Position numbers and translations under genes: made by a program. The notes under the pieces are model-generated. The model saw only the letters and a program-made list of their open reading frames with translations. It had not been told where the DNA came from and did not search any database. From Nereocystis luetkeana (Eukaryota > Sar > Phaeophyceae > Laminariales > Laminariaceae), in assembly GCA_031213475.1 (NCBI GenBank), contig JARUPZ010000012.1, positions 5,900,949 through 5,964,948 of the forward strand: a stretch of DNA of 64,000 bases, written 5' to 3'. Shown in pieces: positions 54,052-64,000 of this stretch. Position 1 is the stretch's first letter. Every line of letters starts with the position of its first letter.

Positions 54052-55698
54052 CCGATGCGATGGACGAAGACGCGGCGTGACTCGCGCCCTCTCTGTTTAC
54101 GAGTATTTTAGGTATACACCAGACGTGAGACCAAAGCTGTAGCAGTAGGCTTCGTTTCTCGCTTCAGAGTCTCGTTCATCCCTTCTCTCAAGCTGTTGCA
54201 ACCTACCAGATTTGGGTGGAATGTTTTTACTCCAACGCTGTCCCTTTCGGCAGTCCGTGCTCCGTTTTGCCTAGAGAGTACCAGCGAAGGCTGAGACGCC
54301 TTGATACTTGATTGATGCTTGATGCTCTCAACTTGACGAACGAATTTAAAAATGGAGTTGCAGTGACGGAAAGGCTTTCTAAAGAGGGTGTTTTTCAAGT
54401 AAGATCGTCGACGACAACCCTTTTTCGGCAGCCCATGCTGCCACGCCAGGCTGCTACGATGCGCTCCATGAGATCTAAATGCACACAATACTGCCATCAA
54501 TTTTCGTGCGCCGCCTTGGTCATGACTATAGCAGCGGCGGCGGCGGTGGCTACTTCATCGGCCGGCGGCGGTGCTGCTGCTACTACGGCAGGTTGTGCGC
54601 GGGGCACGGCTCCCGCGCGTATTCCTCTCGCATTTGGAGTACCGTCCTCGATGACTAGGTTCGGTGCTGTTGGGCGTGCTTCGTCTGGCAGCGTCTCGGC
54701 TACGCAGCGAACACACGTGAGTTACGATGGGGCTTACTCCCGCGAACATTTTCTCGTGGGAGAAAGGCAGGCTATGCGTCTGCCTGTTCATGACGCAACC
54801 CCGCCTTCTCTTCTGCCCAGCGTTGTACCTACTCGCCTGACTCGTTGTTCAGTTGCTTATTTTTCATGTCTCAATAGGGTTGATGTTCTGGCTTCTCGTG
54901 TTGAGTGCTGCTGTCAGCTGTACTCAAGTACCACAGGTAATCTCATTCCAAGGTGCATTCCCTGATCACTAATCAAACGTACTCGTGCGTACAGCAGTAC
55001 AGCAGCAGCGTACGAGTAGCGCTATGAGTACGAGTATACTAAGGTACACCGGTTTTGTCGTTCTGTCCCATCTCAAGCGCAAGCAATAGGCAGAGGGAGA
55101 GGGGTAGAGATGGATGGATCTGCCTCTCCTCCAATAAACGACCGAGTTCGCCGGCCCCGTACGTACGTACTATGGGACGGGGAACCTTACCGTCATGAAC
55201 TTAACACAGCGCATATATGGGGCCGGCGTATATGCCCGCGTTTTGGGGTCGAGGCACTCTCTGATCTCCGACCTTTGAGCTCTCGTGGTGGGTGCCTCGC
55301 CTCGCCCCACGCACGCTCCACGGTTTGTTGTTTCGCGGTTCGGCAGACTGCCTTCTCAGTGCTCCGGCAGCAAAGCAGTGCAACGTTATTGGTTGGATAA
55401 TGGGGTACGTCGTAAAACAGCAGTATTTTACGTGTGTGCGCACTCGTCAGAACCCGCGAGCGATTGACACAGCAGGCACCGAAACCTCACAACATCATGC
55501 TCTTGTGTATTATGCCATACTCCGGAATCAAAGTTGACCAGGTATACGAGTACGTGGTGACCACCCCCGCATTCACGGCCTCCACTTCCCCCCCCGACCG
55601 CCCCCCACTTCATTCACCGCCTTCACCGCCCCCCCCCCCCCCCTCCCTACCGCCTCCACTGCCTCCACCCCCCCCTTGTGTGAGAGTAGCCGTTGTCA
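54052..55698. promoter_or_regulatory. Divergent intergenic region between transporter and HAD genes
   Basis: The transporter starts at 54051 going left and the HAD gene at 55699 going right, so these 1.6 kb must hold both promoters. No clear TATA or CCAAT pair was identified. If the exon at 54459 belongs to the HAD gene, the shared upstream DNA shrinks to about 400 bases. Bases 54970-55030 contain repeated AGTACGAGTA-like words, and a C-rich tract lies at 55604-55675 just before the HAD start. Confidence 0.35.
54459..54716 (+). other. Possible upstream signal-peptide exon or separate small gene
   Basis: An open frame begins ATG CGC TCC ATG and encodes a basic start (MRSMRSK), then a hydrophobic stretch (CAALVMTIAAAAAVA) and a possible signal-peptidase site after SSA. 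At 54717 the sequence reads GTGAGT, a good donor, in phase 0. The TAG at 55687-55689 is a possible acceptor that would enter the HAD gene frame in phase 0 as PLSMNL. Joined this way it would give the HAD protein a secretory or bipartite plastid-type leader. If the donor is not used, the frame stays open to a stop near 54965, with a second donor-like GTAATC at 54943. No homology is recognised in the peptide itself. Confidence 0.3.
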
Positions 55699-58600
55699 AT
55701 GAACCTCGCCGATGCGCCTGCGCGTGCCCCGAGCTTGACAGCCGCCGCGGCCGCGGCTTCCACCGGCACCTCGGACGACTCGCTTCGCGGTCGCCGACGG
55801 CGTCGACCATTCGGCGGCGCGGACGCTGGTAACCGCGGGACCAGTACCGCCGCCGCCACCGCCATTACCAGTCACAGTAGCAGCGGCGGTGGTGGCCGAT
55901 GCCGTACCGTGATGGCGACCACGGACTTGTGGGCAAACCGTGGCAGCAGCGGCAGCGTGGGCGCCCTGTCGACTGGGTTCGGACCCAGCGGTGGCGCGGC
56001 AGCAGTAGCAACAGCAACAGCAGTAGCAACAACAGCTGCAGCAGAAGCGTCAGCAGCGGAAGCGGTAACAACAGCAGCGCCGACAATGGCAGTGGCAACA
56101 AGCGGTTCACCCAGAGCTGCAGCGAGAGTCGGAGGGGTCGGGGAAGGAGTCGTGGGAGTTGGAGATGGAGTAGGCGGCGGCGGCGGTGGTATGTACGGCC
56201 GAACGGTCGTCGGTGAGATCGGGACGGGGGTGGGGGCAGGGGGGATGAGGTTTGGGGTGGGGACGGTGGTGGCAACGGGCTGGCACCCGGCGGCAGAGCC
56301 CGACGAGGAGGAGACGGACGCTACCCAGTACGACAACTGGAGAAGGCTCAGGGTGGAGGAGCTCGTCAACGACCAATTTTTGACACCAGGGAGGTGAGTG
56401 TCGGAGGGGCGACGGGGGGGGGGGGGGGGGGGCACGGGAGAGGGAGGAGGGGGTAGGGGGGGAGCGTACTGATTTTTCGCTTGCCTTGGTCATTTGGCCG
56501 TTGACCACGCGTCCCTTTCAAGACGGGGGGATGGGTGCAGAGGTGCTTGCCAAGATCAGCTAGTGATCCCAGAGAAGTCGACATGAGGGGGAGGAGGCCT
56601 AACTCTTTGTAAAACGGGGTGGGACGAAGGGGGGGGGGAAGGGGAGCTTGGCAATGGTCATCGTTTTACACAAGAGAGAGGTGCGTGCGGGTGGAGGTGG
56701 GGGAGACAGAGGTCTATAAGATAAGGGGTGACGGGGAATCGGTTCGATTTGTTCTTGCCGCGTAATAGTTGTCTGCGCCGGAGGGTTGCCGGGACATCGA
56801 AACGAAGGCCTGCGCGGTGCGGCCAAACATGCAGGCGGGTTCTTGTGGACCTCGCCCGAAAAAAGTACAGACACGGGGATTCCGCGCCTTCTCAGGCCGA
56901 TCGAACATCGTCCCGCGGCTGTCAGTGTTGTTGGTTGGCCCTCGCTCCCCGCTGCTGTACGGTTGGTCGCGTCAATGTTCTGCGGTGCTCGTAGTGTCGC
57001 AATCCGTGTACGTATATATCGACATCTTCCCTTTTTCGTGGTGTGTGTGTTGTTTGTTTCGTCTCCGCGTTTCTCTCTCATCGAAACCAACGCGCCTCGT
57101 CCACGGCAGCTCTCTTTGTGCGGGAGCCGTAGCCCCGCCGTCGCCGCCGCCGCCGCTGCCACCGCTGCACCCCCCTCGCCCCGCGGCCCGCCCCAAGTGC
57201 TCGCTTTTATTTGTTCTCACGCCACTCTTGCACTTAGCTCGGTATTCTCGCGCTACGTATTTGCCACGCTTAAGAGGTGCGACGCGCTCTCGCGCGGTCC
57301 CGGCCGTTATCACGTTTTTTTGTTGTCTGCTCTGGCTTCAGCAACCCCCCGCCTCGCCTCCGCTTTCAAGTCCGTCTGTACCCGACCGTGTCGTTTTTCG
57401 TCGCCCCCGCCCTCTTTACGCTGTTTTTTTTATCCGTTGGGTTTCCAGGGTTAACGAAATTATGGACCCCAACAACCTGCAACGGCACCAGTACAACACC
57501 AACCCGGACTCGTCCTTCGGAGCGGTGTTCCAGCTCGACACGCTTGTCGACGTAATTCCGGGCCTCATCTACCCCGCCTGGCTCGAGGTGCGCCCCCCTA
57601 CCTTCCCCCCTCGCCCCCCCCCCCCCCCCCCAACCCCGACTGCACCCCCCCTCGTGCTGATGTCAGTCCCAAACGTTTGCAGTAGACGGTGGAAGTGTGT
57701 GATTGTCGCGTCATATCCGTTGCAGTCGCGGTCGCCCCCCCCCCCCCCTCCGTCGGTGTCAGCCTCGCATGTTTTTGTTGTCTGAGGTAACGGGAGGAGT
57801 CGGGGTTTCCACACGCGGGCACCTAGGGGCGACCCCCTCCCCTCCTACCGCCTCAACCCCCCTCCCCGCCTCCATCCCTCCCGGAGCGCCCTCTATGTCG
57901 GCAGACATGGAAGACGTTCGATATTGACGTGATTTCCTGTCCCCGCTCCCCTAGTTCTCGTTTCCGTCCCCATTTTAATGGTTTTTCTGTTGACATGATT
58001 TTAATGTTTCCGTTCCCGTTCCCCTGGTTTTACCATCCTCGCTCCCCTGGTTTTCTTCTTGCCGTCTTTGTTCCCTGATTCGCCCGTATGCAATCTCTTT
58101 GTTCCCCCCACCCCCATGCGCCTGATTTGTATTGTCGTCCCCGATCCCCTAATTTTCACATCCCGGTTCCCCGGACATTCCGTCCCCGTTTCCGCGGTTG
58201 TCCCTCCCCCGCTCCGCTGGTTCTCCTGTTCCCGTTCCCCTGACTTTCCCCGTCCCCGCTCCCCTGGTTCCCGCCCACGTTCTCCTGGTTTTGTAGTTTT
58301 CCGTCCTCGCTCCGCTGCTTTTTCTCTCCCGTAGATTTCCCATCGCCGTTCCCCTGACGCTCCCCTGGCTTTGTCGTCCCCTATCCCCTTGTTTTCCGTC
58401 GTTTTTTCACGGATTTGGTACAGGTGGCGAGAGCCCTTCACCTGAGTGCCCCCACCCTCGAAACGGTGCAGCGGGGCTACGGCTGGACGCCCGAGCAGAT
58501 GTTTTTGAGGGAGTTCAACTGGAGGCTGACGCAGGAGGAGCTTGAGGGGGGGATAGAAATCTACGAGCGGACGGTGGGTGCTGTGATCGGTGTTGTTGGA

Positions 58601-61600
58601 GTTGGTGTTGGTGTTATCGTTGGTGTTAGCGTCGGGGTGGGTGTTGCTTTGAGTCTTGGTGTAGTGCTGCGTTGCGGCTTGTCGTCGAGCGTGAGTTGGG
58701 GCCGCGGGAGCTGCTGTTATTACCGCCATTGCCGCCGCTGCGACTTCGTCCCGTATCGAAAACAATCGAATTAAGTCGACTCAGATCGAATCGTCGCGTC
58801 GAATTTCGTCGAATCGAACATTTGAACGGGCGACGACGGTTTTACCGTATGCGGGTATGCCGAGACCTCGTCGTAGACCGATGTGAATTTTCCGCGTGCT
58901 ATGTAGTTGCACTTTCACGCTCTCGCCGTCTACCCCCCCCCCCCTTGCCGCCTCCCTCCTCCCCCGTTTCATGCCCGCCTCCGAATTTCGTTTCGATGCC
59001 TGAGCAGGTCCTTCGACAAGCCCTCAAATACCAGCCGAAGGTGATAAAGCGGTGCCTTTTTTGTGAATTTCCGATACAGATTACGAAATAACTATTGGAT
59101 TTGATGGCACAGAGTTGTCATAGTGCCATATTTTAATGTGCCTCTGAAACGCGTGATCGTAGCCCCCAAGAGGGAGTGGTTTTAGACCAATCATGATACT
59201 GAAAAGTGCGAGGGCACATCGGAACAGAGGTAGCAGACTGCAGGAGTAGAGAAAACAAATATTAATACCTGGTGAACTATTTGCGCTGCACGACCTAGAC
59301 TTCATATTTGTTATCCTGTGAACCTTGAACCTTGGCCGCCTTCGCTTGTCGCACACTGTCGCAGTCGTCCACGAGGGTAGCACTTCACCGTGGTGCTTTG
59401 TTTTCACCGGAAGCTTTTCCTTTTTTGTATCTGTTACCACGTATTTGTTTTGTTCGGAGGTGACTGTATTTGCTCAGGTCGTTGCTCACCGCATTCATTC
59501 CACCCCTACCCCCCCTCCCTCCCCATTTTGTTGCTTGTTTAGCGTTTGCCTGGCCCGGCCCGGCTTGAAGGGAGGGTAAATAAAGACCAGGGAAGGGGAG
59601 AGGAGAGTTTTTTTCCGGGATGGCGTTGGTGTTGCCTCCATCTCAATCCCCGTTATCGCTCGCCTTCGCTCTCTTTTGTTCAGGAAATCCCCGGGAGCCG
59701 GCGATGGCTGGAAGTTCTCCGGGTAATACCGATGCCAATGGCGGTGAGACCTCCCTCACACACATAGAGACACACCGCTCACGTGTTCTTTCCCCTTGCT
59801 GCGTCGGTGTTTTCCACCGTCGGTATTCGCAATCTGCCGGTAACCAATATCGTCGCTAATCACCGCCATCGGTAATTGCCACTGTCGGCATTCGCTACGG
59901 TCGATAAATCACGATCACAGGTCATTGCCACCGTCTGCAATCCCCATGGTTTGATATCACAACCGTCGGTAGTCGACATCGTCGGTATGGACACCGTCGG
60001 TACTGACACCGTCGGGAATCGCCACCACCGATAGTCACGACGTTCGGCATTCGCCACCTTCGGTATCGTCGCCATCGGTAATCGCCACCGGGGGAATCGC
60101 CACCGTCGGTATTCGTTGTCGTCAGTTAATCACCGTTGGTAGTTGCCACCGTCGGTTATCACCACCGTCGGTAATAGCCACGCCAACGACGGTTATCACC
60201 ACCATCGGTAATAGCTACCGTCAGTACTCATCACCATTGGTAGTCGCCACCGTCGGTAATCACCTCCGTCGGTATACCATTACCCTTTGTGATCACCACC
60301 GTCAGTAATTACCGCCGTCGGTCATCACCATCCACTGTATACCATTACCCTTTGTGATCACCACCGTCAGTAATTACCGCCGTCGGTCATCACCATCCAC
60401 TGTCAGTACACATCACCATCGGTATTCACTACTGTTGGACGGCGTCTGTGAACCATCGCCGTTTCCCATCCCGGCCGTCGGTAATCGCCGCCATCGGTAG
60501 TCGCCACCGTCGGTATTCGCCACCGTTGATACCGATGCTCATCGCCGTCCTTTTTCGCGACTTGCCGCACGCAGGTGCTGTCGAGGCTGCCGGCCTCGGT
60601 GGTCGACGCCGTCCTGGATAAGACCGGCCTCGCGGGATACTTTCCGAACCGCGTTACAGGGGAGGACGAGAAGTTTGATGACTACCGAGGCTATATGCTG
60701 GTCAGTTTCTGATCTCGTTTTTTTCGGGGGGGGCGGGGGGGGTTGAGAAGAGGGGAGAGGGGAGGGTTGTGGTTGGGGACTGCCCTTATTTTATTTTATT
60801 TCCTCCCCTCCCATTCATCACGGACGAGAACAGCTCACGTGCCGGCCGCTGCTGCGGCGGCGGCCACCCACGAATACCTCGTACACATGTGCGCTCTTTT
60901 TCGTGCCCTTTATGTATGTAACCTGTGACCATTTTACTTTTAACCCTCTTTGGAACTGCACCCGCGTATAGGGGACGAAATGGCGTCCTTAAAAAAAATC
61001 AGAATCGCGCGTTTTTCTTTTGTTCGCTGTGGGGAAAAGGAGGTTAAGTACCCGATTTCCGATTATTTTGTAAATTGTGCCCGAAACGTGCATGCAATCG
61101 CGACGCGGTCACAACCCGTGACCGTTGTGATACCACGCCGGTACGGTTGGGGTCACGGCTCTACCCTGTTCAGACTGCAGTCCCGTTTTGGGGACAGAGC
61201 ACTCAAATTCTGAGTAGTTTGTCCCCAAAACGGGACTGCAGTCTGAACAGGGTTAAGGGCTTTCGGTTTGAAGAGGGGTCATGTGGCTTGGCAGGGGCAT
61301 ACTTAAAGCTACCCGGTACGTATACACTACCCATTTCCGGATTATGAGAAGTTCGGATTTAAGAGAGATCGAACAGGCCTGACACGCTAGCGACACTCCC
61401 CCTCACTTAAACCGCGACCCCCGATGTGTTCCGTTACCACTGCGCGGCGTGACTCCAGGCGGCGATCAAGGTGAAGCGGTCGACGATGAAGTGCTGCGCG
61501 TTCGACTGCCGGCAGGAGGGCATGATCAAGGCGCACGACGCGGACATGAGAGGGGTCTGTCGAGTCGGTGGGTTGTTGTTGTTGTTGCTAGTGGTGGTGT

Positions 61601-62546
61601 TGGTGGCGGTGGTGGCATTATTGCTATAGTTGTTGGTCGTTATGGTGTTGGTTGTAGTGGTGGCATCGTCGTCGTTGCTGATGTTGTTGCGGCTGCCTTT
61701 GTTTTTGATTTTTGTTGTCGTTGCTAATGCTGTTGCTGTTGCTTTTGCCCTTGTCCTCGTTTGCTACTGTTGCTACCGTGCTCGCTTGCATGCTGCCGGC
61801 GCCCGGGAAAAAAGGGGTGATGGCGGCGTGGGAGTTGCGTCTAGCGGACTACAGCGTCGAAACTTTCGATGACATGACCGTCCTCGACTTCCGACAGCTC
61901 TTTGCGGACCGAGAATTCGAGCCCGGAATGATGCAGTTAGAGGTAAGGATTTACGGCGGAATCGGAGAGACCGACGCGGAGGGAGGGGGTCGCGGGGGAC
62001 AAGGGGCGGGGGCAGGGCGACGGGGGCAGGGCGAAGACTGTAACAGCAAGCGCAGGAAGGAGCACCACATTTATGCCTCTCCGGCGGCGCTTTCCGTGTT
62101 GTCGCGCGTTGCAAGAGATAGGCCGACCACGATTGTCACGAGGCTGTTTTTACCTGAACGGGCGTCATTCGGCTTGTTCCTCGTTCGCATCTCTCGTATG
62201 ACAGCATGTTCTCTAGATGCTATTTTCCCTCTTTCCTTCGGCGGTCGTCTGATTGATATGTGCGCCGCTCGCTGCGGCTGCTCGCTTTCGTGGCTGAACG
62301 CGGTGATCTCGTTTCGCCCTCCTCCCCCGCCCGCCCCGCCCCGCCCCCTGCGCCCGCGCTCATTTCTCTCAGCTCGAACCCGAGGCCGCTCCCATGCGGA
62401 AGGCGGAGGTCGCGACAATGGTTGAAACGGAGACGCGGTGGCCGGACGAGGAGCCGGAGCCTGAGACCTGGTCGGACCGAAGCGGGGGCGATAGCGGCGG
62501 CGGCGGCGGCGGGCGTGGGGGTGGCGGGCCACGGCGACGGTACTGA
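55699..62546 (+). CDS. HAD-like hydrolase-fold protein, degenerate catalytic site (9 exons)
   Basis: Exons: 55699-56393, 57449-57587, 58424-58573, 59008-59040, 59684-59743, 60575-60700, 61459-61567, 61815-61942, 62373-62546. All are GT-AG and in phase, giving 537 aa. Residues 1-230 are Ala/Gly/Ser-rich and probably disordered. The HAD core starts near 255: motif I reads FQLDTLVD (259-266) where a catalytic HAD has DxDGTLxD, so the nucleophile Asp is Gln260. A helical cap follows (VARALHLSAPTLETVQRGYG, 279-298), then PGSRRWLEVL (342-351), motif II Ser362, and motif IV FDCRQEG with Asp417. The C-terminus has VETFDDMTVLDFRQLF, then an acidic and Gly-rich tail ending PRRRY. It resembles plant and algal plastid HAD-IA proteins, some of which dephosphorylate flavin precursors; this relation is my inference. 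ATG 55699 is the first Met after an in-frame TAG at 55687. That TAG could instead be a splice acceptor joining an upstream exon (54459-54716). Confidence 0.85.
57960..58400. repeat. Pyrimidine-rich minisatellite in HAD gene intron 2
   Basis: Imperfect units of about 25-30 bases around CCCGCTCCCCTGGTTTT and CCCGTTCCCC repeat for about 440 bases up to the acceptor of exon 3. The long minus-strand Arg/Glu-rich frame is a shadow of the period. Confidence 0.8.
59860..60560. repeat. CCACCGTCGGTA minisatellite in HAD gene intron 5
   Basis: Units such as ATCGCCACCGTCGGTA and ATCACCACCGTCGGTA recur about every 15-18 bases for 700 bases. A 67-bp duplicate around CATTACCCTTTGTGATCACC occurs at about 60280 and 60345. 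Confidence 0.85.
61160..61256. mobile_element. TTAA-family MITE in HAD gene intron 6
   Basis: CCCTGTTCAGACTGCAGTCC and its almost perfect inverted copy ending CTGAACAGGG; TTAA at 61253-61256 on the right, a diverged TCTA on the left. The arms match each other better than in other copies. Confidence 0.85.
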
Positions 62547-64000
62547 TGGCCCCCAAAGAGCGACGTCGACGACGATGATGTTAACACTGACGCTGCTGAA
62601 GAGGCGGGGCGCGCCGTTGCGTGCGTAGCAGTGTATAACAGTGCGTGTAGAAATATATCAAACAACAGGGGAGCGGGCTGGAGGGCGGGACGCACGCTGC
62701 GGTAGATGTAGGAGGTGTGCGGCGTGTTCTACGCTGGTATCGGGGGAAGCGAATGGGGTGGGGAGTAGTGCTCCTCGCATCGGAAGGAGCCGAGAGGGGT
62801 CCATCGGTGGATCGGATCGGATCGGATTGAATCGATTGAAGGACGATGACGATTTCGCCATACGTCAAGCGTGGTGTATAGTTGAGAGGGGGCAGGAAGC
62901 AGGCGGTCGAAAATGAAGAAACAGCGGCGTTGGGGTACGGGGGGGTTGTTCGTTGGAGCCAAGGGAAAGGAAGGACACAGCCCCCGGGAGGGGGGAAATT
63001 GATCATGTGAAATACCAGATCGTGGCCTTTTGGTTGTCCGGGTTTGTTATTTCCTGTTGCGGTGGCGGGGGGGGGGGCGAGGGCGGGAAGCATGAGTGGT
63101 TGTGTCGCATTTATTCCCGTATGATACGAGTACTGCCATGGAGAAGAAAAACTATGAAGCTACACCAATTTTACTTCTGCACAATGGTTCTGACAGAGAA
63201 GAGACTCGAGAAGTATCGCGTACGAAAGGGTGGCTTGCGTTTCGATTATTTTTAATCGCCCTCTCGCCAGAGGAAAGAAAGCGACTGCTGTTTTTGCTGT
63301 CACCGTGTTTGGTTTTCGTTCGTTCTACCACCCGTCAGCAACATCGAACAGACACGAGTAAATGCTTCGCCCACTACTCCCCCCCCTGCGCTAGCCGCCT
63401 AGCATTCGAGTACAGCGAGAAACGGAAGGAGCTCCATTCCCCCACGTCAGCTGTTTTATGGGGGGGGGGTTGGACACCACTGCTACTAGCCAATCCCTCG
63501 GGATTTTTCCCTTCAGACTTCGGGATGAGCCTTGGTCTCAGGTATCTTCTCTTTCCCCCCGGTGCTCTCCGTCACCTTAACGCCTATAAGGCATACCTTC
63601 TGCTCGTCGACTTTCGTCGATGAACGTGGAAGTGTGGTGAGCTTAAGCTTTATTTTTACCAATACGCCGAAGGATTAAAAAAAAAAAAAAATCGTCGATT
63701 TTTTGCCAACTCGCGCCTTCGCAGTTACGACGACGAAAGACCCAGAAAACCCCCCCTTGTTTCTTCAGGGGGCTCAGCCCAAAAAATGTATTTGTTTCCG
63801 TTAAGCCTCAATCCTTAAGAGGGCTTAGCCCGAACAAGGAAAGGTACGTGTCTGCGTTACGCCTAGTTCCTTTAGAGGGTTTTTTATTCGCTCGAAAAAA
63901 ATTGTTTGCGTTAATATCCATGCACCCGTCGTGTTGATTTTCTCATGTTGTCCTGGTCCCTGCATTTTATCACCTCCGCTTCTTTCGTCGACCGCCACTG
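62547..64000. other. Region beyond the HAD gene, no gene recognised
   Basis: Open frames at 62953-63255 and 63096-63623 are not recognised. Near the end (63760-63910) short diverged repeats appear: GGGGGCTCAGCCC and GAGGGCTTAGCCC, with GTTTCCGTTAAGCC and GTCTGCGTTACGCC, about 60-70 bases apart. A 15-base A run lies at 63677. Confidence 0.5.

Noticed and set aside
58001..58765. 254-aa minus-strand frame rich in Arg/Glu/Lys
   Set aside because: Antisense to the pyrimidine minisatellite and HAD exon 3; composition follows the repeat.

Overview
This is nuclear DNA from a eukaryote. It has GC-rich genes in many short exons, GT-AG introns of about 170-3000 bases, abundant microsatellites and homopolymer C/G tracts, and dense layers of small transposons. 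The gene structures, the protein types and the intron sizes suggest a photosynthetic stramenopile, most likely a brown alga of the Ectocarpus type. That assignment is an inference and was not tested by any search.

I assembled three protein-coding genes by joining exons whose reading frames agree across every proposed splice site. (1) Minus strand, 17807 to 8803, 8 exons, 599 aa: a class-II glutamine amidotransferase of the Dug3/YafJ type, with the catalytic N-terminal Cys, an Ala-rich insertion and a Gly/Asn-rich tail. (2) Minus strand, 54051 to 39432, 15 exons, 715 aa: an SLC45/sucrose-transporter-like (GPH/MFS) carrier with a 231-residue low-complexity central loop. (3) Plus strand, 55699 to 62546, 9 exons, 537 aa: a HAD-like phosphatase-fold protein whose nucleophile Asp is replaced by Gln. 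Genes 2 and 3 are divergent and may share a control region. An ORF with a signal-peptide-like start lies between them and could be an upstream exon of gene 3.

The rest is repeat-rich. Bases 1-8802 hold simple repeats, a 106-bp tandem duplication, one palindromic MITE and copies of a repeat with a long poly(C) end; I see no gene there. Bases 17808-39431 are a transposon island with three 5'-truncated LINE reverse-transcriptase fragments (23.1-24.1, 28.4-29.5 and 32.6-33.2 kb), each followed by a tRNA-derived SINE-like module. It also holds (CAA)n-tailed elements, a family sharing a CGTCGACATCCAGCACAACC core, a second tRNA-like repeat, and two families of about 90-110 bp palindromic MITEs. One MITE family shows TTAA target duplications (piggyBac-like) and the other shows TA (Tc1/mariner-like). 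Related empty sites elsewhere in the window, and one MITE nested inside another, confirm the insertion sites directly. Introns of all three genes carry the same elements.

The three genes do not form a pathway. No CRISPR array, operon, functional tRNA or rRNA was seen. The sequence gives no direct evidence of a new defence or metabolic system. The most informative novelties are the MITE families with reconstructable insertion sites, the poly(C)-ended repeat, and the catalytically altered HAD protein.
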